A DNA stretch of 64,000 nt from Clostridium tunisiense TJ. GTDB lineage: Bacteria; Bacillota; Clostridia; Clostridiales; Clostridiaceae. The notes under the pieces are model-generated. The model had not been told where the DNA came from. It was given only the letters and a program-made list of their open reading frames with translations, and ran no database searches. The translations under genes were made by a program, and so were the position numbers. Below, piece after piece: positions 8,403-15,840 of the stretch. The stretch is taken from the NCBI RefSeq assembly GCF_000300195.1, contig NZ_AMQH01000018.1, positions 62,001 to 126,000 on the forward strand, given 5' to 3'. Within the stretch, counting starts at the first letter, position 1. Every line of letters starts with the position of its first letter.

Positions 8403-8948
8403 TTAATCCTTAGCATGAATCTTTTTACTCTCATTCAGCTTAAATTGATGTTGTCTTTTTAATTTTTTCCCAGCTACGATTAATTTAACTAATCTTTCTT
8501 CTTCTTCAATATATTTATCTATTAATATCCATATATGCTGTCTATTACGGTCTCTAGCCTCAAAATATGACTGTTCTTCATTATCATCATTTGCTGTTTC
8601 TAAGGCACTTGCAATCCAAGTGGCTAATGAGTTGCAGTTTCTCCTTAAATCTACATAAAAACTATTTTCACGATTTAAATTTATCCAAACTCCTATTTTA
8701 TAATTTAATACTTGATGAAAAAGAATGTTTTTTTCTTTTAAGAATTTTTCATATTCCAATTCTCTATCAATTTCAAGAATTCCAAGTACATTTTTAAACA
8801 ACTCCTGTTGCATTCGTCTACGTTCCCCGATGGTAACTTCTATTTCTCTGTCTATTTTTCTTTGTTTAGTATTTACAAGTAGCTGTACTACAACCATTAT
8901 CAACGTTAAAGCTGATATTAGTAAAGTTCCTACTGAAATCCAATTCAT
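8403..8948 (-). CDS. Single-pass membrane protein of the prophage cargo region
   Basis: A 181-residue protein with one N-terminal transmembrane helix (about 6-26) followed by NTKQRKIDREIEVTIGERRRMQQEL and a long, charged, mostly helical domain ending in a basic tail (GKKLKRQHQFKLNESKKIH). Topology predicts an outside N-terminus and cytosolic body. An AGGTGATTTT site precedes the ATG. It is bounded by a leader with a boxA-like element (9036-9063) and a strong terminator (8348-8384), an arrangement suited to separate expression. Function not recognised; an exclusion or defence role is possible but unproven. Confidence 0.65.
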   Translation of the reverse strand: MNWISVGTLLISALTLIMVVVQLLVNTKQRKIDREIEVTIGERRRMQQELFKNVLGILEIDRELEYEKFLKEKNILFHQVLNYKIGVWINLNRENSFYVDLRRNCNSLATWIASALETANDDNEEQSYFEARDRNRQHIWILIDKYIEEEERLVKLIVAGKKLKRQHQFKLNESKKIHAKD

Positions 8949-9035
8949 AAAATCACCTCAACTCTATTAATACTTATATTTTATCAGTATTAGTGCTAAT
9001 AAGACAGCTGAACAAATAAAAAGATGTGTGCTTTT

Positions 9036-9063
9036 ATACCGCATTATTCAATTTTCAAAGATC
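9036..9063 (-). repeat. boxA-like leader repeat, copy 1
   Basis: Read on minus: GATCTTTGAAAATTGAATAA followed by TGCGGTAT. The first part resembles Gram-positive boxA antitermination sequences (CTTTGAAAA); the second part matches one arm of the terminator at 8348-8384. A second copy lies at 10645-10671. It sits about 90 bases ahead of the 181-residue gene. Confidence 0.5.
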
Positions 9064-9117
9064 GTTTAATTGACAAATTTCTCACTAAGCATCTATTTCA
9101 ATTAATCTATCTGAATC

Positions 9118-9438
9118 CTAAGCAATATTTTGCTCTGGGCTTCTTGCTAATATCCTGTCAATAATAACTTGGAGTTCTGCTATATCCACATTAGTTATAT
9201 CAGTTCTTATGTTGTTATCCCAATCATCATAAATACCATTGCAATATTCATCTTCGATTATGATATCTATAATACTTTCAGCATCAAAACAAGCATGATG
9301 TGGTGTTGTTGTATATATTTCTTTTTCTTTATAGTAGTTTATATCCTCTAAAACCTCGGCTACAGTAACAATATTAGATTTACCTTCCACATAAACTATA
9401 GTGTCCTTTGTCAATGTTGAAATTTTAACTTTTCCTAT
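9118..9438 (-). CDS. Small acidic phage protein with an unusual start
   Basis: An acidic protein rich in Asp/Glu/Ile (VAEVLEDINYYKEKE, FDAESIIDIIIEDEYCNGIYDDWDN). The only conventional start, TTG at 9414 (98 residues), lacks a well-spaced ribosome binding site. Eight codons upstream, at 9436-9438, an ATA sits 9 bases after AAAGGGGG and gives an N-terminus (M)GKVKISTLTKDT that flows into the rest. I therefore think the original start was ATG at 9438, now ATA. Translation may persist weakly from AUA or TTG. No family recognised. Confidence 0.5.
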   Translation of the reverse strand: MGKVKISTLTKDTIVYVEGKSNIVTVAEVLEDINYYKEKEIYTTTPHHACFDAESIIDIIIEDEYCNGIYDDWDNNIRTDITNVDIAELQVIIDRILARSPEQNIA

Positions 9439-9491
9439 TTAAAAATTCCCCCTTTAATTTATTTCGTTCTTTTTGGAATCAAGACGAAAAA

Positions 9492-9525
9492 ATACCGTAC
9501 AATTCATCTCTGAATAATACGGTAT
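9492..9525 (-). terminator. Intrinsic terminator of the Mrr-like nuclease gene
   Basis: A 15-base stem with one mismatch and one G-U pair (ATACCGTA...ATTCA) and a 4-base loop, followed on minus by TTTTTTC. It lies 64 bases past the stop at 9589. Arms closely match the terminator at 8348-8384. Confidence 0.8.
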
Positions 9526-9588
9526 CTACTCTAGTAAGTATATTGAAAACTATTTATATATTGATAGCTAGTTTAAATACTTTCATCT

Positions 9589-10503
9589 CTACAATCTAAT
9601 GAACCTATCTAGTCTTTTATTCCAATCGCTCCCGAGATGCGCATTAAGTAAAATAATAATTTCTTCTAACGACCATATTTGAATGCGCGAATCCAATTCC
9701 CTTAATTTATCGCTAACATAGCCTGTACAAAACATAACTCCTCTATTTATGTTATCCTTTATTACATTATATGCGAAGGATTTAACGTTATCGTTAGTTA
9801 ATTGAGTCGTTTTATAAAGTTTACATTCTACATAAACTGTTTCTTTACCATCTTCTCTTTGAATTCTTGCAATAATATCTTTTCCTCCATCTCTTGTTGC
9901 AGAAGTTACTACTACCTCATACCCAATATGTCTGTATAAACTTGCTATTAGCATTTCAAATTCTCTTGGTTGTAGATTTAATATGGAATTTTCAAAGCCC
10001 TTGTTTGTGTGTATAAATTTTGCTTCAATTATTTCAATGCACTGACTTATTCCAATAATCCTATCATCTGGCATATACATAATTTCTGCATCCAAATATA
10101 ATTTAAGTGCATTAATTGCCTTATATGGATGAAATGGTAGTAACTGTATCACCCAAGTTAATCCTTCCCAAGCTTCCTGAACATTTTTTATTCTCCTATA
10201 ATACTCTATAATACCTGAGTTATCTACGAGCTCTTTAAGTTGCTCATAACCTTTTGTTTTAGCCTTCACATTATTAGCTATACTACAATGAGTTTTATAG
10301 TTCAAAACATCTAAATTTCTAGTGAACGGAAACAATAAGCATCTAACCAAAGCTTTAACCTCGTCCTCGCTTTTATTCTCAATACATCCGATGTATTCAT
10401 CCACCCACTCTTGATAAGGGATGCTGAATCGCGGAAGCACCTCTTCATTTGCTTCTACTAAGGTTAACCACTCTTCAAATGTATCATAGTCCTTAAATTC
10501 CAT
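9589..10503 (-). CDS. Mrr-type restriction endonuclease-like protein
   Basis: A 304-residue protein. The C-terminal half is a clear Mrr_cat domain of the PD-(D/E)xK nuclease fold: LQPREFEMLIASLYRHIGYEV, then TSATRDGGKDIIA (catalytic Asp at about 209) and YVECKLY (E226, K228 as the ExK pair). The N-terminal 170 residues are helical and could recognise DNA. Mrr proteins cut methylated DNA. The gene lies immediately downstream of a phage cytosine methyltransferase, so it may instead be the restriction partner of that enzyme or a defence against other phages. It has its own leader repeat and terminator. Confidence 0.82.
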   Translation of the reverse strand: MEFKDYDTFEEWLTLVEANEEVLPRFSIPYQEWVDEYIGCIENKSEDEVKALVRCLLFPFTRNLDVLNYKTHCSIANNVKAKTKGYEQLKELVDNSGIIEYYRRIKNVQEAWEGLTWVIQLLPFHPYKAINALKLYLDAEIMYMPDDRIIGISQCIEIIEAKFIHTNKGFENSILNLQPREFEMLIASLYRHIGYEVVVTSATRDGGKDIIARIQREDGKETVYVECKLYKTTQLTNDNVKSFAYNVIKDNINRGVMFCTGYVSDKLRELDSRIQIWSLEEIIILLNAHLGSDWNKRLDRFIRL

Positions 10504-10644
10504 TTATTTCCCCTTTCATGCATATTAATGCTTCTCAATATAAATAAGCATATATTTTAATAAAAAGTAACGTCTCATGATAATAAAACTATACCATACA
10601 TGTTATATTCCTGTGTACAAAAATATATACTCTTATTTTGCAAA

Positions 10645-10671
10645 CACCATATTATTCAATTCTCAAAGATC
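10645..10671 (-). repeat. boxA-like leader repeat, copy 2
   Basis: Read on minus: GATCTTTGAGAATTGAATAA followed by TATGGTG, nearly identical to the copy at 9036-9063. It lies between the methyltransferase stop (10697) and the Mrr-like gene start (10503), in the leader of the latter. Confidence 0.45.
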
Positions 10672-10696
10672 AATTTTCTTTAATTCTTTTACCGAT

Positions 10697-11800
10697 TTAA
10701 CTCATCCGTCTTGCTATCTCATAAATTACATTTACTGTACAGGCATCTCCAGCACCTCTATACATTTGACTATCTGATATGCCTGCTGCTCTTACTTTAT
10801 CAGTTATTTCATCTGATATTCCTTGAAGTCTCCAACATTCTTTGGGAGTTAATCTTCTTATTCTGCCTTTTATTAAAGTGCCTTGATTACATGATGTATC
10901 AAGTGTATTTGCAACACATTTTCCTACTCTTCCACGTCTAGTTTTACTTCCAGGCACTGCAAGATTTATGCTGTCACCTTCGTGAACTTCCGCATAACCT
11001 TTCTTCGTAGCTTCTCTAACTAATACTTTCATACCTTCGCCTTTATTTGTTGTTAGTGCAGGACAAAATCCTTTGCTATCCCATACATTTCCGTTCATTC
11101 CTTTTCCGCTGGGATGAGTATTCCCTACAAGATACAAACCGGTTTTAGCACCCTTTCCTCCAGCTTCTGCCCTTAAACACCTTGCAATACCATTACTACT
11201 ATATAGCCTATTAGTACTATGTGAAGGATTATTTAATTGCTCAAGATTACCTGTTGTAGTTTCTCCGATAGGAAATATTTTTCTGGTACTTGCTCCTCTA
11301 AGATGTCCTGCAGTATACACTCTTTCCCTATTGTGGGGAACTCCATAGTTTTTGGAATTAAGTAAACTATATTCAATTCTATCGTAGCCGACTGAGGCCA
11401 TTTCAGAGAGTATTTCGAGGAAGTCAAACCCTTTATTTGATGAAAGCATTCCCTTAACATTTTCATAGAACAAGTATTTGGGTCTATATTCTTCTTCAAC
11501 CTCCCTGAGGAGTCTAAATATTTCTCTAACCAAGCTGCTTCTATCTCCTTCAAGTCCTTCTCTTTTGCCTGCAATTGAGAAGTCTTGACATGGTGCTCCG
11601 AAACACCAACAATCGGCTCTAGGAAGCTCAAAACCTCGTACTTGCCGAATGTCTTTGCCTTCTGGCTCGCTACCGAATATAACATTGTAAATCCCCCTTT
11701 TATGCTTATCCCATTCTACGCTATATACACATTCATACCCTGCTTTTTCCATGCCCATTCTTATAGTTCCAATACCACAGAAAAAATCTATAAATTTCAA
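10697..11800 (-). CDS. Phage DNA (cytosine-5)-methyltransferase
   Basis: A complete 367-residue C5 methyltransferase. Motif I FFCGIGTIRMG (about 6-16) binds S-adenosylmethionine; motif IV GAPCQDFS holds the catalytic Cys71; motif VI FYENVKG (about 111-117); motif VIII NYGVPHNRERVY; motif IX RRLTPKECWRLQG and motif X GDACTVNV close the fold. The target recognition region lies between VIII and IX; its site cannot be read from sequence. The start is TTG at 11800, five bases from a run of nine G on minus that serves as ribosome binding site. Methylation may protect phage DNA or act with the adjacent Mrr-like nuclease. Confidence 0.93.
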   Translation of the reverse strand: MKFIDFFCGIGTIRMGMEKAGYECVYSVEWDKHKRGIYNVIFGSEPEGKDIRQVRGFELPRADCWCFGAPCQDFSIAGKREGLEGDRSSLVREIFRLLREVEEEYRPKYLFYENVKGMLSSNKGFDFLEILSEMASVGYDRIEYSLLNSKNYGVPHNRERVYTAGHLRGASTRKIFPIGETTTGNLEQLNNPSHSTNRLYSSNGIARCLRAEAGGKGAKTGLYLVGNTHPSGKGMNGNVWDSKGFCPALTTNKGEGMKVLVREATKKGYAEVHEGDSINLAVPGSKTRRGRVGKCVANTLDTSCNQGTLIKGRIRRLTPKECWRLQGISDEITDKVRAAGISDSQMYRGAGDACTVNVIYEIARRMS

Positions 11801-11805
11801 ATTAT

Positions 11806-11814
11806 CCCCCCCCC
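11806..11814 (-). promoter_or_regulatory. G9 homopolymer forming the ribosome binding site of the methyltransferase
   Basis: Nine consecutive G on the minus strand lie 5 bases before the TTG start. Such a run is exceptional in this AT-rich sequence and sits exactly at the Shine-Dalgarno position, where slippage would change site strength or spacing. Confidence 0.6.
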
Positions 11815-11846
11815 GATGTTATGACTCAATATTTTCAGTGTGTGAA

Positions 11847-12065
11847 CTAAAACCCTGCTTCTTTTAAATCTTCTTTATAGCATTCATCCCACTCTTTGCA
11901 TATGGATTCATTTTTTAATTCTTCTAGAACTCCTATTTGTTCATTTATAGCTCTTTCTCTCCAATCATATTCATTCATAGTTATTTCATTTAACTTATGA
12001 TACTTTTTCTGCATTTCATGAAGATAATTTAACTTTTCCTCTACTTTTTGCTCTAAGCTACTCAT
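11847..12065 (-). CDS. Small coiled-coil-like phage protein
   Basis: A 72-residue, highly charged protein (MSSLEQKVEEKLNYLHEMQKK...) predicted to be mostly helical. I chose the ATG at 12065 because GAGGAGG lies 8 bases upstream; a longer in-frame version lacks a site. It sits 13 bases below a 45-residue ORF and 46 bases above the methyltransferase in the early operon. No family recognised. Confidence 0.6.
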   Translation of the reverse strand: MSSLEQKVEEKLNYLHEMQKKYHKLNEITMNEYDWRERAINEQIGVLEELKNESICKEWDECYKEDLKEAGF

Positions 12066-12078
12066 TCTATAATCCTCC

Positions 12079-12216
12079 TCATTTTCTCTCCATATATAAC
12101 ATTCCACCTAAATCTTCAATTTTATATCTTCTTGAATACTCCTTAGTAATTCTTATCTTCTGCTTGAATGTTTTATAGGGTATTGCAATTATTTTTACAC
12201 CTCTTATCCAAGTCAT
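12079..12216 (-). CDS. Very small basic phage protein
   Basis: A 45-residue ORF (MTWIRGVKIIAIPYKTFKQK...) with AAAGGTG upstream of its ATG at 12216. It fills the gap between two other early genes on the same strand, which argues it is real. Basic and rich in Lys/Arg/Ile. No function recognised. Confidence 0.5.
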   Translation of the reverse strand: MTWIRGVKIIAIPYKTFKQKIRITKEYSRRYKIEDLGGMLYMERK

Positions 12217-12248
12217 AATTTCACACCTTTTATCTTCTTTATTTATAG

Positions 12249-12545
12249 CTAACATTTGCCCTGGTTTAAATCATTTTTGGCTTTACTCCATACCATCCTA
12301 GAGCTTGTATAAATATTGTTTAAGGTTCTCATGACATGATCTATTCTATCTTTTAAGGCTGGCCTCTTTGTCTTTGTTTCTATTTCATGTTTCCTTACTT
12401 CAAGTAAGATAAAGCTCCATCTCTCATACTGTGCTAGTGCCATTTTATGCATTGCATAAGCTTTATCGTATTCTGTATCATGTAACCCATGGAACTCATT
12501 TACAAGCTTTATATAATTCTCTGCATCCTCTTTGTATTCATCCAT
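12249..12545 (-). CDS. Small helical phage early protein
   Basis: A 98-residue protein (MDEYKEDAENYIKLVNEF...) of helical, charged composition. The ATG at 12545 lies 8 bases after AAGGAG; the in-frame GTG at 12554 falls directly against that site and is less likely. It follows a 55-residue ORF by two bases, so the two are probably co-translated. No family recognised. Confidence 0.6.
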   Translation of the reverse strand: MDEYKEDAENYIKLVNEFHGLHDTEYDKAYAMHKMALAQYERWSFILLEVRKHEIETKTKRPALKDRIDHVMRTLNNIYTSSRMVWSKAKNDLNQGKC

Positions 12546-12547
12546 AC

Positions 12548-12715
12548 TTACCACTCCTTGTGTACTAATTTTCTTTCACCTCTTAATTTGCTCTGTATTC
12601 TCCTACTATTTTCTAATAGATGATATATTGCTGCTTTTCTACCTTTTTCAGTTTCTATTTTCTTTTTATTTAATCTAGAAGTGGCATAATTCATGAAGTC
12701 AATCTTGTTCCCCAT
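12548..12715 (-). CDS. Very small basic phage protein
   Basis: A 55-residue ORF (MGNKIDFMNYATSRLNKKKI...) with GGGAGG 7 bases before its ATG at 12715. It overlaps the end of the upstream HNH gene by 17 bases and ends 2 bases before the next gene start, typical tight phage packing. Very basic, so nucleic-acid binding is possible. Function unknown. Confidence 0.55.
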   Translation of the reverse strand: MGNKIDFMNYATSRLNKKKIETEKGRKAAIYHLLENSRRIQSKLRGERKLVHKEW

Positions 12716-13070
12716 AAATTCTACCTCCCATAAGTCTGCGTATAAGCTCCTCTTTTTTATATCCTTCTTTGTAAAACATCATTTTCTTAGTAATTTTTCT
12801 AACTTCATTTATGTTAGTTTCTAATTTTTCCTTAATTTCTTTTTCTGAGTAAAAGTCTTTATCAAACAGTAAAAACAACTTTTCTTGAAATTCTAATTTA
12901 TACTTTAAATCCACCTCTCTATTTCCATGTGCTCCTTTGCTACCTTTATGATGTTCTATACATACGGGTTTAATATTGAGCTTTATATTAATCATGTATA
13001 CAGCTTGTCCCCTGGAAACTATGTGGTGATGTTCTACTTGATTTCTGCCACACACTTCGCAATATTCCAT
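12699..13070 (-). CDS. HNH endonuclease of the phage replication module
   Basis: A 123-residue protein. The N-terminal half is a compact HNH/zinc module: CEVCGRNQVEHHHIVSRG, then KPVCIEHHKGSKGAHGN. The rest is basic and helical. It lies below SSB in the replication block, a position where clostridial phages often carry recombination or Holliday-junction-processing nucleases. Substrate cannot be stated from sequence. Confidence 0.75.
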   Translation of the reverse strand: MEYCEVCGRNQVEHHHIVSRGQAVYMINIKLNIKPVCIEHHKGSKGAHGNREVDLKYKLEFQEKLFLLFDKDFYSEKEIKEKLETNINEVRKITKKMMFYKEGYKKEELIRRLMGGRIYGEQD

Positions 13071-13160
13071 TTCTAAATCACCCCAAACTAATTTATGTTA
13101 TAGTATCAATCCACTAAGGGTATGAAGCTCTTAAGCTCCTCACTTAGCTTTAATTGATTC

Positions 13161-13565
13161 TTAAAAAGGTATATCCTCTCCTGAATCATCTTGCTTAAAT
13201 CCACTGCCAAAATAATCATCAGGAACCGAATTACTATTGTCTTGTTGATTCTTTGTTGAACCAATAAAATATACTTCATCTGCTACTATTTCAGTTGTAT
13301 ATCTACGTTCACCATCTTTGTCGTAGCTTCTTACTTCTATTCTCCCCGATACTGCTATCTGTTCACCTTTTCTCTTGTGATTGGCTGTACTTTCTGCTTG
13401 TTTACCCCACACTACTACTGGAATAAAATCAGCTTCTGGTTGTCCCTCTTTTTTATATATTCTATTAACTGCTAAAGTGAATTTAGTAACTGCAGTTCCT
13501 GTCCCTGGTGTGAAATTTAAAATAGGATCTCTTGTTAACCTTCCGATTAAAACAACCTTATTCAT
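13161..13565 (-). CDS. ssb: Single-stranded DNA-binding protein
   Basis: A 134-residue SSB. The OB-fold region reads MNKVVLIGRLTRDP, FTLAVNR, ADFIPVVVWGKQAE, GRIEVRSYDKDGERRYTTEIVAD, and the acidic tip ends GEDIPF, the motif that recruits replication and repair partners. It coats single strands during phage replication, fitting the neighbouring rolling-circle Rep. Its start overlaps the stop of a 54-residue ORF, indicating coupling. Confidence 0.95.
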   Translation of the reverse strand: MNKVVLIGRLTRDPILNFTPGTGTAVTKFTLAVNRIYKKEGQPEADFIPVVVWGKQAESTANHKRKGEQIAVSGRIEVRSYDKDGERRYTTEIVADEVYFIGSTKNQQDNSNSVPDDYFGSGFKQDDSGEDIPF

Positions 13566-13722
13566 ATTGACATTCCTCCTTGACTCTATTTACAATCTCC
13601 TCTTGGGACATATTTCTATTAATCTTAATTGTATTGATAGCTCTTACAACAGCCTGTCCAATATCTTTACCACTAGTTTCAATCTCCTGTAGTGCTAAAT
13701 CCGCTATTATTTTAAGTAACAT
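13558..13722 (-). CDS. Very small phage protein coupled to ssb
   Basis: A 54-residue ORF (MLLKIIADLALQEIETSGKD...NMSQEEIVNRVKEECQYE) whose stop overlaps the ssb start by 8 bases; GGGGGTTGAG lies upstream of its ATG at 13722. It fits exactly between ParB and SSB. Function unknown. Confidence 0.55.
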   Translation of the reverse strand: MLLKIIADLALQEIETSGKDIGQAVVRAINTIKINRNMSQEEIVNRVKEECQYE

Positions 13723-13737
13723 TTTCTCAACCCCCAC

Positions 13738-14871
13738 TTAAGTAGATTCTTTTTCACTTTTCCCTATTAACTTCCCACATATAGGACACCATACAAATGG
13801 AACTATATCTATTTCCCCTGTATCTCTCCCTATTATTCTTACTTGGTTTGTAGTTGGTTCAAGATTCATCACAAAAGTTCCGTTATGAGTTGAAATACTC
13901 TCTTCACCACTACAAAAATTGCATTCACTTTTCTTTTCTTCCTTATGTTCCTCTAAAGGTTCTTCTTGACTTTCAAGCTCTTCATTCTCTATCTCATCTA
14001 TTTTTTTATTAACTTCTAGCTTATTTTGCTCTGGCTCTATGGAGTTATTTGTTTTCTCTGGTTCATTCTCCACTTCATAATCCTCACTTACTTCATTATT
14101 TTTATGAAATAACTCTACTTGACCTGATATTGGTTTAGCTTCTTCCTCTGCTTTTTTTATCTGCTTTACATCATTTAGGATTAAATCGCTATTTTCGATT
14201 AATAGCTCTAATGCCTTTTGTTGCCCATTCTCTGAAAGCCCTGCTACCTCATATGCTACAGAAAATCCGATATTATCATTTTTAAACTCTTCCATTAGCT
14301 CCTCAGAAAGATTATTTTGTATAGCTTTATATCTTCCTAGTTGTGAAGGTGAAGTATTTAATATCTCTGCTAATAAGTCCCTCGTTCTTCCTGGTATTTT
14401 AGCTTCTTTCTTTAGCTCTATTACAAGTTCTTCTATCTCTAGTACTTGTCTCATTTTCTCCCAATCTTTTAATTCTCTTTGCGTAGAATTGGTCATAATC
14501 ATTGTTAATTTATTAAGGATCTCATTAGTTGTATTTTTAATACGGCATGGAACTAGTCTGTACTTCTGCTTACCTTCTTCAACAAGCTTTATTGAAGCCA
14601 ATCTTCTTCTATGTCCTGCCAATAACTTATATTTACCCTCACTTATTTTTTTAACAATTAAATTCTGTTCAATTCCTAGCAATTCAATAGATTGCTTCAT
14701 GTCCTCAATTTCGCTTATGTTATAGAAGTTTTCTCTTGATGGTTCTAAGTCAAAAACGTCTAGAAGTTTTACTTCAAAATCTTCTTGCCCTTCCTCATGA
14801 GTTTCTTCATTTACTCCAACTTTTGACCGTTCATTCAATAAACTCTTTAAATTAAACTTCTCTTTGGCCAT
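13738..14871 (-). CDS. ParB-like partition protein with C-terminal zinc-finger-like tail
   Basis: A 377-residue protein. The ParB N-terminal nuclease-like/CTPase domain is seen at about 38-110, with KYKLLAGHRRRLASIKL as the ParB box, followed by an HTH region (RTRDLLAEILNTSPSQLGRYKAI). Then comes an acidic linker with many Glu, and a C-terminal pair CNFC...CPIC that could bind zinc. ParB binds a centromere-like site and works with ParA to segregate DNA. It follows ParA by 32 bases. The Cys-containing tail is not part of classical ParB and may mediate dimerisation or phage-specific contacts. Confidence 0.87.
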   Translation of the reverse strand: MAKEKFNLKSLLNERSKVGVNEETHEEGQEDFEVKLLDVFDLEPSRENFYNISEIEDMKQSIELLGIEQNLIVKKISEGKYKLLAGHRRRLASIKLVEEGKQKYRLVPCRIKNTTNEILNKLTMIMTNSTQRELKDWEKMRQVLEIEELVIELKKEAKIPGRTRDLLAEILNTSPSQLGRYKAIQNNLSEELMEEFKNDNIGFSVAYEVAGLSENGQQKALELLIENSDLILNDVKQIKKAEEEAKPISGQVELFHKNNEVSEDYEVENEPEKTNNSIEPEQNKLEVNKKIDEIENEELESQEEPLEEHKEEKKSECNFCSGEESISTHNGTFVMNLEPTTNQVRIIGRDTGEIDIVPFVWCPICGKLIGKSEKEST

Positions 14872-14885
14872 AATTTACCCCCTTC

Positions 14886-14912
14886 AAAATGTGTCCGAAT
14901 TGGTCACATTTT
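14886..14912 (-). promoter_or_regulatory. Hairpin between parA and parB
   Basis: Inverted repeat AAAATGTGTCC / GGTCACATTTT with one mismatch and a 5-base loop; it spans the parA stop and the gap to parB. It could tune parB expression or serve as a binding site. Role is inference. Confidence 0.4.
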
Positions 14913-15665
14913 TAAATATTCTTCTACCAACTCCAAGTAATCTTTAGCAGCTCCACAACGTTTCGAGTACTCTAATATTGGCATTTTGGCAAAGGTACTT
15001 TCGTCTACCTTATCAGTCCGCCTTATATGAGTTTTAAACATAGGATATTCATTTTGACTATTTAGCCACTCTTCCCCTTGTAGATTTACATCATTCTTCA
15101 CATACTGAGTTACAAAACATCCTTTAAATGTTAAGTTAGGGTTTAAATCTTCTTTAGTATTTTCTATCTGCTCCTTAAGTTCTGATAACCCATCAAATGC
15201 AAAATCATCAACTTTAATTGGTATAAGTACATCTGTAGAAGCAACTAAAGCATTTATGGTAGAAATATTAATATCTGGTGCATTATCAATTATGCAAAAG
15301 TCATAATCACTCTCTAGGCTCTCTAAAACCTTTTTAAATCGTGTTTGTTGTTGTCTTGATTGGTCTAGTAGCACCTCTAAATTAGCTTTTAATAAGTTCA
15401 TATTGGCTGCTATAATGTCTAGCTTCTCATATTGGGTTGTTTGAATAACTTCAGCTACATCAATATTTCTTTGAGTCATTATAGTTTCTGTGCCCTTATG
15501 CTCATAACTATGTCTACTAAATAGCTTGGACACATTTCCTTGCTTATCATTGTCTATAATAAGTACTCTAAATCCATGTACTTCTGACAATATATGTGCA
15601 ATATTCGCACTTGAAATAGTTTTAGCTACTCCACCTTTTAAATTAATTACAGAAATAGTTTTCAT
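14904..15665 (-). CDS. ParA-type partition ATPase
   Basis: A 253-residue Walker-type ATPase. The deviant Walker A is KGGVAKTIS near the N-terminus, followed by VLIIDNDKQGNVSKLF (A' motif) and FCIIDNAPD (Walker B). It positions DNA by ATP-driven movement with ParB. I chose ATG at 15665 with GAGGAGG upstream; the in-frame TTG at 15680 overlaps that site. Partition genes are unusual in a purely integrated phage and suggest an extrachromosomal phase. Conserved motifs appear intact. Confidence 0.88.
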   Translation of the reverse strand: MKTISVINLKGGVAKTISSANIAHILSEVHGFRVLIIDNDKQGNVSKLFSRHSYEHKGTETIMTQRNIDVAEVIQTTQYEKLDIIAANMNLLKANLEVLLDQSRQQQTRFKKVLESLESDYDFCIIDNAPDINISTINALVASTDVLIPIKVDDFAFDGLSELKEQIENTKEDLNPNLTFKGCFVTQYVKNDVNLQGEEWLNSQNEYPMFKTHIRRTDKVDESTFAKMPILEYSKRCGAAKDYLELVEEYLKM

Positions 15666-15683
15666 AATTTCCCTCCTCAATAT

Positions 15684-15763
15684 CTAGTTAACTTTACGTT
15701 TAGCTCTATTATTTGCAAAGATTAAATCAAATTGCCTACTACCTTTTTCCTTATTCTATTCAT
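15684..15763 (-). pseudogene. Tiny phage ORF broken by a probable lost A in an A-run
   Basis: ATG at 15763 follows AAAAGGAG. As written the frame stops after 13 codons. Adding one A to the AAAAA run (15743-15747 region) gives a coherent 26-codon ORF, MNRIRKKGSRQFD then LIFANNRAKRKVN, ending TAG just before the parA site; the present length of 80 bases is one short of 27 codons. Could be mutation, sequencing error or a slippage site. Confidence 0.4.
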
Positions 15764-15796
15764 TTGTTAACTCCTTTTATATTTCCCTTTTTTATT

Positions 15797-15839
15797 AACA
15801 TGCCATGTTGATAAACTGTTAATAACTTTGTTGATAGTT
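15797..15839. repeat. Palindrome and short repeats between rep and parA
   Basis: AACATG-C-CATGTT (15797-15809) is a perfect interrupted palindrome; GTTGATA is then repeated at about 15807 and 15829. Lying between rep and parA, it is a plausible parS or operator. No match to a known parS consensus could be tested. Confidence 0.35.
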
Positions 15840-15840
15840 T

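Noticed and set aside
5166..9438. Stop-codon reassignment in the phage as an explanation for internal TAA and TAG
   Set aside because: Both TAA and TAG interrupt different small genes, while all larger phage genes use ordinary stops; independent nonsense mutations are simpler.
8341..10671. CRISPR array suggested by repeated ATTATTCA-containing sequence
   Set aside because: Copies are separated by whole genes, not by uniform spacers, and two form terminator hairpins.
11233..11685. 150-codon open frame inside the methyltransferase gene, same strand
   Set aside because: It is a different frame of a gene with all C5-methyltransferase motifs; it has no ribosome binding site and no recognisable protein character.
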